A stretch of 64,000 nucleotides of DNA, taken from Streptomyces populi. Its GTDB lineage: Bacteria > Actinomycetota > Actinomycetes > Streptomycetales > Streptomycetaceae. Position 1 is the stretch's first letter. The number at the start of each line of letters is the position of its first letter. Of this stretch, positions 19,067-28,839 are shown in pieces. Made by a program: the position numbers and the translations under genes. The notes beneath the pieces are model-generated. The model was not told the DNA's origin and searched no databases. It saw nothing but the letters and a program-made list of their open reading frames with translations. The stretch covers positions 62,001 through 126,000 of the forward strand of contig NZ_KZ626848.1 of assembly GCF_002911015.1 (NCBI RefSeq), in the 5' to 3' direction.

Positions 19067-19438
19067 ATGAAGACATCCGAGGCACGCAACGCACTGGGCG
19101 CCTACGGCGAGGAACTGGCCGCACGACGGCTGGCCGGGGCCGGCATGACGGTTCTGGCCCGCAACTGGCGCTGTGACCGGACCGGCGAGATCGACATCGT
19201 CGCCCGGGACGGCGACGCGCTGGTCGTCTGTGAGGTCAAGACCCGCAGGGCGGGCGCGTTCCAGCATCCGATGGAGGCCGTCACACCGGCCAAGGCGCGC
19301 CGACTGCGCGGCCTGGCCGAACGCTGGCTCCAGGAACACGGTGGAGCCCCGCCCGGCGGTGTCCGCATCGACCTGATCGGCGTCCTGATCCCCGAACGCG
19401 GCGCGCCCGTGGTCGAGCACGCGCGGGGGGCGGCCTGA
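19067..19438 (+). CDS. YraN family (UPF0102) nuclease-like protein
   Basis: 123 residues. It has the UPF0102 endonuclease-like fold core: [12 protein letters not shown], then [21 protein letters not shown], where the acidic and lysine residues match the PD-(D/E)XK active site pattern. Function is unproven in the family. The ATG at 19067 has GGAGGT 9 nt upstream. The stop overlaps the ComM-like gene as TGATG, and dprA follows; these three genes form a unit linked to DNA uptake/processing in many bacteria. Confidence 0.9.
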   Translation: MKTSEARNALGAYGEELAARRLAGAGMTVLARNWRCDRTGEIDIVARDGDALVVCEVKTRRAGAFQHPMEAVTPAKARRLRGLAERWLQEHGGAPPGGVRIDLIGVLIPERGAPVVEHARGAA

Positions 19439-21063
19439 TGGGATTCGCACGTACGTGCTCGGTGGCCCTGGTGGGCGTGGAGGGCGTCGTCGTCGAGGTC
19501 CAGGCCGACCTGGAGCCGGGCATCGCCGCCTTCACGCTGGTCGGCCTCCCCGACAAGAGCCTGACCGAGAGCCGGGACCGGGTCAGGGCGGCGGTGGTCA
19601 ATTCCGGCGCCTCCTGGCCGCAGAAGAAGCTGACGGTGGGGTTGAGCCCGGCCTCCGTGCCCAAGGGCGGTTCGGGTTTCGACCTCGCCGTGGCGTCGGC
19701 GGTCCTCGGCGCCGCGGAGCGGATCGATCCGCGTGTGCTCGCCGACATCGTGATGATCGGGGAGCTGGGGCTCGACGGCCGGGTGCGGCCGGTCCGGGGC
19801 ATCCTGCCGGCGGTCCTCGCCGCGGCGGACGCCGGTTACGAACAGGTGGTGGTGCCGGAGTGCGCGGCGGCCGAGGCCTCGCTCGTGCCGGGCGTCTCGG
19901 TGCTCGGGGTCCGCAGCCTGCGCCAGCTGATCGCGGTGCTGGCGGACGAACCGGTGCCCGAGGAGGATCCGGACGAGCGGGGCCGCCCGGACCCGCTGTC
20001 GGCGGGCCTGCGCCTGCCCGGCACGGGCGAGGCCACCGGCCTGTGCGGCGTCTCCGCGCCGGAACACGACCGGGGCCACGACCTCGGCGACGTCGTCGGC
20101 CAGCTCTCGGCGCGCACCGCGATGGAGGTGGCGGCGGCCGGAGGTCACCACGTCTTCCTCCAGGGGCCGCCGGGCGCGGGCAAGACGATGCTCGCCGAGC
20201 GGATGCCGCTGATCATGCCGCGTCTCACCCGCCAGGAATCCCTGGAGGTGACGGCGATCCACTCCGTCGCGGGCCTGCTGCCGCCCGGCAAACCGCTGGT
20301 GGACGTCGCGCCGTACTGCGCACCCCACCATTCCGCGACCATGCAGTCGCTCGTCGGCGGCGGCAAGGGGCTCGCCCGGCCCGGCGCGGTGTCCCTGTCG
20401 CATCGCGGCGTGCTCTTCCTGGACGAGGCGCCGGAGTTCAGCGGCTTCGTGCTGGACGCCCTGCGGCAGCCGCTGGAGGCGGGGCACGTGGTGATCGCGC
20501 GCAGCGCCGGTGTCGTACGGTTCCCCGCCAAGTTCCTGATGGTGCTGGCCGCCAACCCCTGCCCCTGCGGGCGCTTCAGCACGACGAACGACTTCTGCGA
20601 TTGCCCGCCCTCCGTCATCCGCCGCTATCAGGCGAGGCTCTCCGGACCGCTGCTCGACCGGGTCGACCTGCGGGTGGACGTCGAGCCGGTCACCCGGGCC
20701 GAACTCACCGCGCGCGGCGCGCGCGGTGAGTCGACGCGGACGGTCGCGGACCGGGTGCTCGCCGGCCGTGAGCGGGCCGCCGAGCGCCTGAAGGGGACCC
20801 CCTGGAGCACCAACAGCGAGGTGCCGGGGCGCGAGCTGCGCGGCCGCTGGCAGGCGCGGGCGGGAGCGATGGACGAGGCCGAGCGGGGTCTGGAGCGCGG
20901 GCTGCTGACGGCCCGGGGGCTGGACCGGGTGCTCCGGGTCGCGTGGACGGTCGCGGACCTGTCGGGACACGACCGGCCCGACGCCGGGGACGTCGCCCTG
21001 GCGCTCCAGCTGCGTACCGGCATCCCGCGCGGGGTGCCGATGGCGATCGGCTCGCCGGCGTGA
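19438..21063 (+). CDS. YifB/ComM family Mg-chelatase-like AAA ATPase
   Basis: 541 residues. The N-terminal Lon-like S5 fold domain (FTLVGLPDKSLTESRDRVR) is followed by an AAA domain with Walker A GPPGAGKTM (about 243) and Walker B VLFLDEAPEF. Arginine-rich C-terminal helices follow. A Cys-rich insert with NPCPCGRFS and CDCPPSVI is typical of the family. In naturally competent bacteria ComM is a helicase that promotes integration of transformed DNA; streptomycetes are not known to transform naturally, so the role here is open. It overlaps yraN by one base and dprA by four. Confidence 0.93.
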   Translation: MGFARTCSVALVGVEGVVVEVQADLEPGIAAFTLVGLPDKSLTESRDRVRAAVVNSGASWPQKKLTVGLSPASVPKGGSGFDLAVASAVLGAAERIDPRVLADIVMIGELGLDGRVRPVRGILPAVLAAADAGYEQVVVPECAAAEASLVPGVSVLGVRSLRQLIAVLADEPVPEEDPDERGRPDPLSAGLRLPGTGEATGLCGVSAPEHDRGHDLGDVVGQLSARTAMEVAAAGGHHVFLQGPPGAGKTMLAERMPLIMPRLTRQESLEVTAIHSVAGLLPPGKPLVDVAPYCAPHHSATMQSLVGGGKGLARPGAVSLSHRGVLFLDEAPEFSGFVLDALRQPLEAGHVVIARSAGVVRFPAKFLMVLAANPCPCGRFSTTNDFCDCPPSVIRRYQARLSGPLLDRVDLRVDVEPVTRAELTARGARGESTRTVADRVLAGRERAAERLKGTPWSTNSEVPGRELRGRWQARAGAMDEAERGLERGLLTARGLDRVLRVAWTVADLSGHDRPDAGDVALALQLRTGIPRGVPMAIGSPA

Positions 21064-22205
21064 CGGCCGCCGAGCGCGGAGCCCGCGTCATGCTGTCCCG
21101 GGTCGTCGAACCGGGTGACGAGGTCTGCGGGCGCTGGATCCGGGAGGTCGGGGCCCCGGAAGCGGTCCGGTGGCTGTACGGGGACCTGGGGCAGCCGCGG
21201 GGGATGACCGACGGAAGGTGGGCGGGACTGCGGGCCAGGGCGGCGCGGGCCGACCCGGAGCGCGACCTCGCCCTCGCCCGGGACGCCGGGGTGAGGTTCG
21301 TCTGTCCCGGCGAACCCGAATGGCCCGCGCAGCTCGACGACCTGGGGGACTCCCGGCCCGTCGGGCTGTGGGTGCGGGGGCGGGCCGGCCTGCGGCTGTG
21401 GGCGCTGCGGTCCGTCGCCGTCGTCGGCGCCCGTGCCTGTACGGAGTACGGCGCGCACATGGCCGCCGTCCTCGGCGCCGGGCTCGCGGAGCGGGGCTGG
21501 GTGGTGGTGTCCGGCGGTGCCTACGGCATCGACGGTGCCGCGCACCGGGGCGCCCTCGGCGCGGGCGGTGCCACCGTGGCGGTGCTCGCCTGCGGCGTCG
21601 ACCGGCCCTATCCGCGCGGACACGCCCAGCTGATCGCGAGGATCGCGGAACAGGGGCTCGTGGTGGGCGAGTTGCCACCGGGAGAGCACCCGACGCCGAG
21701 CAGATTCATCCTCCGGAACCGGGTCATCGCGGCGCTCACCCGGGGCACCGTGGTCGTCGAGGCGGCCTACCGCAGCGGAGCGCTCGTCACCGCCCGCGCG
21801 GCACAGCGGCTGGGCAGGTTCACGATGGGCGTGCCGGGACCCGTCACCAGCGGACTGTCGGCCGGGGTGCACGAACTGCTGCGCGGGGAAGCGGTCCTCG
21901 TGTCCGACGCCGCGGAAGTCGCCGAACTGGTGGGCGACATGGGGGAGCTGGCCCCGGAGCGGCGTGGCCCCGTGCTGCCGCGCGATCTGCTGGAGCCGGG
22001 TGCGGGACGTGTCCTGGCCGCCCTGCCGGCGCGGGATCAGGCCGGGATCGAGGAGATCGCCCGGCGGGCTGCGACCAGCCCGGACGACGCGGTCGGGAGA
22101 CTGTACGAACTCCGGGCACTTGGATTCGTCGAACGACATGGCGACGGCTGGAAGTTGACACGCCAGGCGACGGCCCCCGTCCGAGGTGATCGGGAGAGAT
22201 GCTGA
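21060..22205 (+). CDS. dprA: DNA processing protein DprA
   Basis: 381 residues. The Rossmann-type nucleotide/ssDNA-binding domain has VAVVGARACTEYG, GGAYGIDGAAHRGAL and the PRGHAQLI motif. A C-terminal winged helix (DDAVGRLYELRALGFVER) is visible. DprA loads RecA on incoming single strands in transformable species and is conserved without known competence in actinobacteria. GTG 21060 overlaps the previous stop (GTGA), so it is coupled. The gene lies directly upstream of whiG with only 272 bp between. Confidence 0.93.
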   Translation: MTAAERGARVMLSRVVEPGDEVCGRWIREVGAPEAVRWLYGDLGQPRGMTDGRWAGLRARAARADPERDLALARDAGVRFVCPGEPEWPAQLDDLGDSRPVGLWVRGRAGLRLWALRSVAVVGARACTEYGAHMAAVLGAGLAERGWVVVSGGAYGIDGAAHRGALGAGGATVAVLACGVDRPYPRGHAQLIARIAEQGLVVGELPPGEHPTPSRFILRNRVIAALTRGTVVVEAAYRSGALVTARAAQRLGRFTMGVPGPVTSGLSAGVHELLRGEAVLVSDAAEVAELVGDMGELAPERRGPVLPRDLLEPGAGRVLAALPARDQAGIEEIARRAATSPDDAVGRLYELRALGFVERHGDGWKLTRQATAPVRGDRERC

Positions 22206-22370
22206 CCGAGCGTGTTCGGCCGTCCGGGGGAACGCCGACACGCCTGGGAATCCTCGCAGTTGGCGACTCCCGACGGTCACGCAGGGCGACCGTGGTGACT
22301 CCGGGAGACGTCCCGGGGAAAGGTTTCGCGTGCGGGTGACAGCCCACCCTTCGCACACTGCGACAGCCCA

Positions 22371-22385
22371 GTCACGCTACGCTCA
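22371..22385 (+). promoter_or_regulatory. Possible BldD-like site in the whiG upstream region
   Basis: GTCACGCTACGCTCA matches the left half of the BldD pseudo-palindrome (T-n-A-C-n-C-T) but diverges on the right. BldD represses whiG in S. coelicolor (established), so the position is suggestive. The match is partial, and a clear -10/-35 pair was not found in the 272-bp gap. Confidence 0.3.
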
Positions 22386-22477
22386 CAAGAATCCGAAGCA
22401 CGTGACGCGATCTCGGCATGAGGCCGACAGGGCGCCCAGGCAATCCCAGTCCACGGCAGAACGGCACAAGGCGACGA

Positions 22478-23320
22478 ATGCCCCAGCACACCTCCGGGTC
22501 CGACCGGACGGCGATCCCGCCAGCCGCCCGCGACGGCGGCAGCGTGCGCCCGCCCGCGCCCTCGACGCTCGACGAGCTGTGGCGGTCGTACAAGTCGACC
22601 GGTGACGAGCGACTGCGGGAGCAGCTGATCCTGCACTACTCGCCGCTGGTGAAGTACGTGGCGGGCCGTGTCAGCGTGGGGCTGCCGGCCAATGTCGAGC
22701 AGGCCGACTTCGTCTCGTCGGGGGTGTTCGGGCTGATCGACGCGATCGAGAAGTTCGACATCGAACGGGAGATCAAGTTCGAGACGTACGCGATCACCCG
22801 CATCCGCGGTGCCATGATCGACGAACTGCGTGCGCTGGACTGGATCCCGCGGTCGGTGCGGCAGAAGGCGCGCAACGTGGAGCGTGCCTACGCCACGCTG
22901 GAGGCGCGGCTGCGGCGCACCCCCTCGGAGGGCGAGGTCGCCGCCGAGATGGGCATCGGAGTGGAGGAACTCCACACGGTGTTCAGCCAGTTGTCGCTGG
23001 CCAACGTGGTCGCTCTGGAGGAGCTGCTGCACGTGGGCGGCGAGGGCGGCGACCGGCTGAGCCTGATGGACACGCTGGAGGACACCGCCGCCGACGATCC
23101 GGTCGAGGTGGCCGAGGACCGGGAGCTGCGGAGACTGCTGGCCCGGGCGATCAACACCTTGCCCGACCGGGAGAAGACCGTGGTCACGCTGTACTACTAC
23201 GAAGGACTCACGCTCGCGGAGATCGGCAATGTGCTCGGGGTGACCGAGAGCAGGGTGAGCCAGATCCACACCAAGTCGGTGCTCCAGCTGCGCGCCAAGC
23301 TGGCCGGTTTCGGGCGCTGA
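22478..23320 (+). CDS. whiG: Sporulation sigma factor WhiG
   Basis: 280 residues from the ATG at 22478, the start matching the known WhiG N-terminus [10 protein letters not shown]. It is a FliA-type sigma factor: region 2 ([35 protein letters not shown]), region 3 and region 4 ([20 protein letters not shown]). It directs RNA polymerase to early aerial-hypha sporulation genes such as whiH and whiI. It is held inactive by the anti-sigma RsiG with c-di-GMP in other streptomycetes. The gene stands alone. Confidence 0.98.
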   Translation: MPQHTSGSDRTAIPPAARDGGSVRPPAPSTLDELWRSYKSTGDERLREQLILHYSPLVKYVAGRVSVGLPANVEQADFVSSGVFGLIDAIEKFDIEREIKFETYAITRIRGAMIDELRALDWIPRSVRQKARNVERAYATLEARLRRTPSEGEVAAEMGIGVEELHTVFSQLSLANVVALEELLHVGGEGGDRLSLMDTLEDTAADDPVEVAEDRELRRLLARAINTLPDREKTVVTLYYYEGLTLAEIGNVLGVTESRVSQIHTKSVLQLRAKLAGFGR

Positions 23321-23439
23321 GCCGAGCGGCGCCGTGATGCGGGGCGGTGCCGCCGTGCCGTCCCGGCGGCGGGAGTGCCGCGGCGGACGCCGCCGCGGCC
23401 GGGTCGGCGGAGTGGTTCCCGTCCGTGGCGCCACGTCCG

Positions 23440-23445
23440 TACAGT
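23440..23445 (+). promoter_or_regulatory. -10 box of the TetR-type regulator gene
   Basis: TACAGT ends 7 nt before the GTG at 23453, with TTCCCG (23416-23421) as a weak -35 at 18 bp. A leaderless transcript is implied, as there is no ribosome binding site. Confidence 0.45.
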
Positions 23446-23452
23446 GGTTGAC

Positions 23453-24034
23453 GTGCCAAGGATTCGAGCGGCCTCCGTGGCCGAGCACCGGTCGATGCAG
23501 CGAGCCGCCCTGCTGGACGCGGCGCGGTCCCTGTTGTCCGAGGGCGGGACGGAGGCGCTGACCTTCCCCGCGCTCGCCGAGCGCACGGGGCTCGCGCGCT
23601 CCTCCGTGTACGAGTACTTCCGGTCCAGGGCGGCCGTCGTCGAGGAGCTGTGCGAGGTCGACTTCCCCGTCTGGGCGGCCGAGGTCTCGGCCGCCATGGC
23701 CGTGGCGGACGGTCCCGAGGCCACGGTCGAGGCCTACGTCCGCAGTCAGCTGGCCCTGGTCGGCGACCGGCGGCACCGGGCCGTGGTCGCCATCTCCGCC
23801 AGCGAACTCGACGCGGGCGCCCGGGAGAAGATCCGGGCCGCGCACGGCGGGCTGGTCGCGATGATCGGTGAGGCGCTCGCCGAGATGGGGCACGCGGAGC
23901 CGAGGCTGGCCGCGATGCTCCTCCAGGGAGTGGTGGACGCCGCGGTGCGGCGCATCGAGCTGGGCGCCGCCGAGGACTCCTCCGCGATCACGGAGGCGGC
24001 CGTGGCGATGGCCCTGCGAGGCGTCCGGGGCTGA
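23453..24034 (+). CDS. TetR-family transcriptional regulator
   Basis: 193 residues. The N-terminal helix-turn-helix domain is complete (RAALLDAARSLLSEGG, LTFPALAERTGLARSSVYEYF). The C-terminal ligand domain is alanine-rich and unassigned. GTG at 23453 is chosen because the frame further upstream has no conserved features and a -10 box sits just before it. Its neighbours (whiG and a convergent M23 protein gene) do not reveal a target. Confidence 0.85.
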   Translation: MPRIRAASVAEHRSMQRAALLDAARSLLSEGGTEALTFPALAERTGLARSSVYEYFRSRAAVVEELCEVDFPVWAAEVSAAMAVADGPEATVEAYVRSQLALVGDRRHRAVVAISASELDAGAREKIRAAHGGLVAMIGEALAEMGHAEPRLAAMLLQGVVDAAVRRIELGAAEDSSAITEAAVAMALRGVRG

Positions 24035-24428
24035 AGCCCCGCCGCCCCGGCCCGCGGCTCCCGCCGCCCCGCCACGTGGGCTCCCGCCGTCCTGGTCGTG
24101 CGGGCTCCCGCCGCCTCGGCCACGGGCTCCCGCCGCCTCGGCCACGGGCTCCCGCCCCGTTGGACCGTCGCCCTCGCCGCGGTGCCTCGCCCCCGGACCG
24201 CGTCCCGCCGGGCCGCCGCCCTCGCTGTGAGCGCCCCCGCCCACGCCGGACCATGTCCCCGATGTGAGCCCCTCGCCCAGCCGGGCCGCCCCTCCCGGTG
24301 CGGGTTCGCGTGCCGGACCGCCTTCTCCGGCCCGGTGCCCCACCCTGCCGGGCCCCGGGCCGTCGTCCTCGGTGGGAGTTCCCGTCCCCCGGCCCGTCCC
24401 GGCGCGGGTCCTTCGCCCTGCGGGGGTG
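24035..24428. other. Gene-free region between the TetR and M23 genes
   Basis: No coding gene is supported. It contains the 22-24-bp repeats at 24078-24167 and then low-complexity C-rich sequence with scattered GCC/CCG runs. It lies between two convergent genes. Confidence 0.6.
24078..24167. repeat. Four imperfect tandem repeats, 22-24 bp
   Basis: GGGCTCCCGCC recurs at 24078, 24102, 24124 and 24146. The copies at 24102 and 24124 are identical over 22 bp (GGGCTCCCGCCGCCTCGGCC...). Minus-strand translation gives Arg/Pro/Glu-rich peptides without conservation. Confidence 0.8.
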
Positions 24429-25049
24429 TCAGGGACGTGTGCCCGGTGCCGACGGGGTGAGCGGCAGCAGGCGGGACGGGCCCGTGTCCAGGAGCCACGG
24501 AGGGAGCAGGGACAGCGGGTTCAGGTAGGCCGTTCCTCTGAGCAGCCCCCAGTGCAGACAGGCCGTCGGCCCGCAGTGCGCGCCCCCCGCCTCCAGGGTG
24601 CCGACGGTCTCGCCCGCGAGGACCTCGTCGCCCTCGTGAACCGATGCCCGCACCGGGCCGTACGTCGTCCGCAGCGGGGGCGCCCCCGTGCCCGACAGCT
24701 CCACCGAGACGACCCCGCGGTCCGCGACCCGGCCCGCGAAGAACACCCGGCCGGGCGCGACGGCCCGCACCGGGGAACCCGGGGCGGCCGCGAGGTCGAC
24801 ACCGCGATGCCCCGGGGAGTAGACCGTCGCCGGCGGCTCCCAGCCCCGTACGACGGACGGCCGGACCCCCACGGGCCAGGCGCGGGCGAGTGCGGGCACG
24901 GAGGGGTCGGCCGCCGGCGGGGGGAGCGGGACCGCCGGAGCGGGGCCCGCGCCCCGGGCCAGCGCGGGCGGGGGCGGGGCGCACAGGACGGCCACGGCCA
25001 GGCACGGCAGGACCACGCGCCACATACGCGCACATCGGTTCACTCGCAT
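24429..25049 (-). CDS. Secreted M23 (LytM-type) peptidoglycan peptidase
   Basis: About 206 residues from [12 protein letters not shown]; an ATG 30 nt upstream is also possible. A signal peptide ([20 protein letters not shown]) leads to a proline-rich linker and an M23 domain. The zinc motifs are intact: [11 protein letters not shown] (H and D ligands) and CLHWGLL (HxxL context). M23 enzymes cut peptide cross-bridges in the wall; some are non-enzymatic activators. It is convergent with the TetR gene and divergent from rpsB, so its promoter shares the 25050-25317 region. Confidence 0.88.
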   Translation of the reverse strand: MRVNRCARMWRVVLPCLAVAVLCAPPPPALARGAGPAPAVPLPPPAADPSVPALARAWPVGVRPSVVRGWEPPATVYSPGHRGVDLAAAPGSPVRAVAPGRVFFAGRVADRGVVSVELSGTGAPPLRTTYGPVRASVHEGDEVLAGETVGTLEAGGAHCGPTACLHWGLLRGTAYLNPLSLLPPWLLDTGPSRLLPLTPSAPGTRP

Positions 25050-25317
25050 GCGGGAACCGTCCCGCATCGAGCGGATCATGGCCGGGATCTGTGGAGTACC
25101 GGCCGGTTGTGGACAGCGACGTCACCCGGTCCCTCCCGGGTCCCGTACACTTCTGGAGGCGACCCGGGTCATCGGGTCGACTTCGCACGCCCCGACATCT
25201 GGTCGTACAACCGGTGTCAGCGCCTCTCGGTCCTCTGTGGCAAGGCGCGTCGCGGGCGTCAGGCGCGAGTGCCGTCCGGCACACGCGGCACAACCGAGAA
25301 AACCGAGGAGAACGGCC

Positions 25318-26223
25318 ATGGCCGTCGTCACGATGCGGGAGCTGCTGGAAAGCGGCGTCCACTTCGGTCACCAGACCCGTCGCTGGAACCCGAAGATGAA
25401 GCGCTTCATCTTCACCGAGCGCAACGGCATCTACATCATCGACCTGCTCCAGTCGCTGTCGTACATCGACCGCGCCTACGAGTTCGTCAAGGAGACCGTC
25501 GCTCACGGCGGCACGGTCATGTTCGTCGGTACGAAGAAGCAGGCGCAGGAGGCCATCGCCGAGCAGGCCACCCGCGTCGGCATGCCCTACGTCAACCAGC
25601 GCTGGCTGGGCGGCATGCTCACCAACTTCTCCACCGTCTACAAGCGTCTGCAGCGCCTCAAGGAGCTCGAGCAGATCGACTTCGAGGACGTCGCGGCCTC
25701 GGGTCTCACCAAGAAGGAGCTTCTCGTGCTCTCGCGCGAGAAGGCCAAGCTGGAGAAGACCCTCGGCGGTATCCGCGAGATGCAGAAGGTGCCCAGCGCC
25801 GTCTGGATCGTGGACACCAAGAAGGAGCACATCGCGGTCGGTGAGGCCCGGAAGCTCAACATCCCGGTCGTCGCCATCCTCGACACCAACTGTGACCCCG
25901 ACGAGGTCGACTACAAGATCCCGGGCAACGACGACGCGATCCGCTCCGTCACCCTGCTCACCCGCGTGATCGCCGACGCCGTCGCCGAGGGCCTCATCGC
26001 CCGCTCCGGCGCCGGCAAGGCCGCGGGCGACAAGGCCGCGGGCGAGCCGCTCGCCGCGTGGGAGCGCGACCTGCTCGAGGGCGAGAAGAAGGCCGACGAC
26101 GCCGAGGTCCAGACCTCCGCCGAGACGGAGAAGGTCGCCGACGCCGAGCAGGCCGAGGCTCCGGCCGAGGCCGCCGCCGAGGCTCCGGCCGAGGCCCCCG
26201 CCGCGGACGCCGAGCAGGCCTGA
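25318..26223 (+). CDS. rpsB: 30S ribosomal protein S2
   Basis: 301 residues. The S2 core ([23 protein letters not shown], given here in part: [16 protein letters not shown]) is complete to about residue 235. The last 55 residues are an Ala/Glu-rich tail typical of actinobacteria. It binds the 30S head and neck and is needed for mRNA binding. ATG at 25318 has GAGGAG 9 nt upstream. tsf follows after a 13-bp hairpin, as in most bacteria. Confidence 0.98.
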   Translation: MAVVTMRELLESGVHFGHQTRRWNPKMKRFIFTERNGIYIIDLLQSLSYIDRAYEFVKETVAHGGTVMFVGTKKQAQEAIAEQATRVGMPYVNQRWLGGMLTNFSTVYKRLQRLKELEQIDFEDVAASGLTKKELLVLSREKAKLEKTLGGIREMQKVPSAVWIVDTKKEHIAVGEARKLNIPVVAILDTNCDPDEVDYKIPGNDDAIRSVTLLTRVIADAVAEGLIARSGAGKAAGDKAAGEPLAAWERDLLEGEKKADDAEVQTSAETEKVADAEQAEAPAEAAAEAPAEAPAADAEQA

Positions 26224-26245
26224 CCCCTCACCCCTTCGGGTCTGT

Positions 26246-26278
26246 GAACGGCGGGGGCGCACGAAGCCCCCGCCGTTC
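26246..26278 (+). terminator. Hairpin between rpsB and tsf
   Basis: GAACGGCGGGGGC (26246-26258), seven-base loop, GCCCCCGCCGTTC (26266-26278). A perfect 13-bp stem. It probably attenuates read-through and adjusts the S2:EF-Ts ratio. Confidence 0.85.
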
Positions 26279-26319
26279 CGCCCGTAGATCTTCAGACTTC
26301 GAGAGAGACTCCAGGAATC

Positions 26320-27156
26320 ATGGCGAACTACACCGCCGCTGACGTCAAGAAGCTCCGCGAGCTCACCGGCGCCGGCATGATGGACTGCAAGAAGGCGCTG
26401 GACGAGGCCGACGGCAACGTCGACAAGGCCGTCGAGGCGCTGCGGATCAAGGGCCAGAAGGGCGTCGCCAAGCGCGAGGGCCGCTCCGCCGAGAACGGCG
26501 CCGTGGTCTCCATCATCGCCGACGACAACACCTCCGGTGTCCTGGTCGAGCTGAAGTGCGAGACGGACTTCGTCGCCAAGGGTGAGAAGTTCCAGGCCGT
26601 CGCCAACGAGATCGCCCAGCACGTCGTCAAGACGTCGCCGGCCGACATCGAGGCGCTGCTCGGCTCCGAGATCGAGCCCGGCAAGACGGTTCAGGCGTTC
26701 GTCGACGAGGCCAACGCCAACCTGGGCGAGAAGATCGTCCTGGACCGCTTCGCCCAGTTCTCCGGCGCGTTCGTGTCCTCGTACATGCACCGCACCATGC
26801 CCGACCTGCCCCCGCAGATCGGTGTTCTGGTCGAGCTGGACAAGGCCGACGCCGACCTCGCCAAGGGCATCGCGCAGCACATCGCCGCCTTCGCGCCGAA
26901 GTACCTCTCCCGTGAGGACGTTCCGGCCGAGGTCGTCGAGACCGAGCGTCGCGTCGCCGAGGAGACCACCCGCGCCGAGGGCAAGCCCGAGGCCGCCCTC
27001 CCCAAGATCGTCGAGGGTCGCGTCAACGGCTTCTTCAAGGAGGCCACCCTCCTCGGTCAGCCGTACGCGCTCGACAACAAGAAGTCCGTCCAGAAGGTTC
27101 TGGACGAGGCCGGTGTCACCCTGAAGCGCTTCTCGCGCATCAAGGTCGGCATCTGA
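26320..27156 (+). CDS. tsf: Elongation factor Ts
   Basis: 278 residues. The N-terminal UBA-like domain is LRELTGAGMMDCKKAL, followed by the EF-Tu interacting TDFVAKGEKF motif. It exchanges GDP for GTP on EF-Tu. ATG at 26320 is preceded by GAGAGA and CCAGGAATC. Transcription probably comes from rpsB by read-through, possibly with an added promoter. Confidence 0.98.
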   Translation: MANYTAADVKKLRELTGAGMMDCKKALDEADGNVDKAVEALRIKGQKGVAKREGRSAENGAVVSIIADDNTSGVLVELKCETDFVAKGEKFQAVANEIAQHVVKTSPADIEALLGSEIEPGKTVQAFVDEANANLGEKIVLDRFAQFSGAFVSSYMHRTMPDLPPQIGVLVELDKADADLAKGIAQHIAAFAPKYLSREDVPAEVVETERRVAEETTRAEGKPEAALPKIVEGRVNGFFKEATLLGQPYALDNKKSVQKVLDEAGVTLKRFSRIKVGI

Positions 27157-27213
27157 GTCCGTACAGCGATCGACGCGCGACCCCGATAGGGTCGACAGCA
27201 GTCGTCCGCGTAC

Positions 27214-27307
27214 GCCGGCACTCACGCGTGTGTGCCGGACGACAGCAGATCTGACGAGGAGGCCATTGCCGAGCATGGGATGCGAACACACCCCACCGGC
27301 AATGGCC
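27214..27307 (+). terminator. Two hairpins between tsf and pyrH
   Basis: First GCCGGCAC (27214-27221) with GTGCCGG (27232-27238). Then GGCCATTGCC (27261-27270) with GGCAATGGCC (27298-27307), followed by TTCTTCG. The second, with a 27-nt loop, is the better terminator. pyrH begins 31 nt later. Confidence 0.65.
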
Positions 27308-27338
27308 TTCTTCGTATGTGCACCATGAGGAGATCTCC

Positions 27339-28109
27339 ATGACCACCACCCAGGCCGGAAACGGCGAGAAGAGCGACGACGGCAAGGGCGCAGGCCGCTT
27401 CCTGCTGAAGCTTTCCGGCGAGGCGTTCGCCGGTGGCGGGGGACTGGGCGTCGACCCCGACGTGGTGCACAAGATCGCCCGCGAGATCGCGGCCGTCGTG
27501 CGCGGCGGCGCCCAGATCGCCGTCGTCATCGGCGGCGGCAACTTCTTCCGCGGGGCCGAGCTCCAGCAGCGCGGCATGGACCGGGCGCGCTCCGACTACA
27601 TGGGCATGCTCGGCACCGTCATGAACTGCCTCGCCCTCCAGGACTTCCTGGAGAAGGAGGGCATCGACAGCCGCGTCCAGACCGCCATCACCATGGGCCA
27701 GGTCGCGGAACCGTACATCCCGCTGCGCGGCGTGCGGCACCTGCAGAAGGGCCGTGTGGTCATCTTCGGCGCCGGTATGGGCATGCCGTACTTCTCCACC
27801 GACACCACCGCCGCCCAGCGCGCCCTGGAGATCGACGCCGAGGCGCTCCTCATGGGCAAGAACGGCGTGGACGGTGTCTACGACTCCGACCCGAAGACCA
27901 ACCCCGAGGCGGTCAAGTTCGACTCGCTCAGCTACGGCGAGGTCATCACCCGGGACCTCAAGGTCGCCGACATGACCGCCATCACGCTGTGCCGGGACAA
28001 CAAGCTGCCGATCCTGGTCTTCGAACTCCTGGCGGAGGGCAATATCGCGCGGGCCGTCAAGGGTGAGAAGATCGGCACACTCGTGGGCGACCAGAGCGGC
28101 CGAGCCTGA
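27339..28109 (+). CDS. pyrH: UMP kinase
   Basis: 256 residues, an amino-acid-kinase fold enzyme that makes UDP from UMP. Motifs: [22 protein letters not shown], then [22 protein letters not shown] at 27339 is chosen over the one 21 nt upstream because GAGGAG lies 6 nt before it. The N-terminal 18 residues ([17 protein letters not shown]) are an actinobacterial extension. Usual order tsf-pyrH-frr-cdsA. Confidence 0.97.
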   Translation: MTTTQAGNGEKSDDGKGAGRFLLKLSGEAFAGGGGLGVDPDVVHKIAREIAAVVRGGAQIAVVIGGGNFFRGAELQQRGMDRARSDYMGMLGTVMNCLALQDFLEKEGIDSRVQTAITMGQVAEPYIPLRGVRHLQKGRVVIFGAGMGMPYFSTDTTAAQRALEIDAEALLMGKNGVDGVYDSDPKTNPEAVKFDSLSYGEVITRDLKVADMTAITLCRDNKLPILVFELLAEGNIARAVKGEKIGTLVGDQSGRA

Positions 28110-28281
28110 CGGGGAACGGCCAGGACCGGATACGCCTTCCGGACCCGGACGGACCCCGGCCGGGGGATGGACAATGTCCTGCCGGTCCGGAACCGTGCAG
28201 GAACAAGACGCGACGCAGCCGGCCGCCGAACCGACGAGGAAACAGCAGCCGGGCCTACTTCAAGACACGCAGGAGCAAGTG

Positions 28282-28839
28282 GTGATCGAAGAGACCCTCC
28301 TCGAGGCCGAGGAGAAGATGGAGAAGGCCGTCGTGGTCGCCAAGGAGGACTTCGCCGCGATCCGCACCGGCCGTGCGCACCCGGCGATGTTCAACAAGAT
28401 CGTGGCCGACTACTACGGCGCGCTGACGCCGATCAACCAGCTGGCCTCGTTCTCCGTTCCGGAGCCGCGCATGGCCGTGGTGACCCCGTTCGACAAGAGC
28501 GCGCTGCGCAACATCGAGCAGGCGATCCGCGACTCCGACCTGGGCGTCAACCCCAGCAACGACGGCAACATCATCCGGGTGACGTTCCCCGAGCTGACGG
28601 AAGAGCGCCGCAAGGACTACATCAAGGTCGCGCGGACCAAGGGCGAGGACGCCAAGGTCTCGATCCGCGCCGTGCGCCGCAAGGCCAAGGACGCCCTCGA
28701 CAAGCTCGTCAAGGACAAGGAGTCCGGCGAGGACGAGGTCCGCCGTGCGGAGAAGGAACTCGACGACACCACGGCGAAGTACGTCGCCCAGGTGGACGAG
28801 CTCCTGAAGCACAAGGAAGCGGAACTTCTCGAAGTCTGA
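28282..28839 (+). CDS. frr: Ribosome recycling factor
   Basis: 185 residues from a GTG with AGGAG 6 nt upstream. It has all the RRF marks: [31 protein letters not shown] and the C-terminal coiled region [14 protein letters not shown]. With EF-G it splits post-termination ribosomes. The stop overlaps the cdsA ATG as TGATG, so the two are coupled. Confidence 0.98.
   Translation: MIEETLLEAEEKMEKAVVVAKEDFAAIRTGRAHPAMFNKIVADYYGALTPINQLASFSVPEPRMAVVTPFDKSALRNIEQAIRDSDLGVNPSNDGNIIRVTFPELTEERRKDYIKVARTKGEDAKVSIRAVRRKAKDALDKLVKDKESGEDEVRRAEKELDDTTAKYVAQVDELLKHKEAELLEV

Noticed and set aside
24078..24167. Regulatory RNA in the 22-24-bp repeats
   Set aside because: No promoter or terminator signal; they look like low-complexity non-coding sequence.
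23746..27291. Very long minus-strand open frame (about 1180 codons) opposite rpsB and tsf
   Set aside because: It is antisense to well-conserved genes, has no family resemblance and arises from the GC-rich third codon positions.
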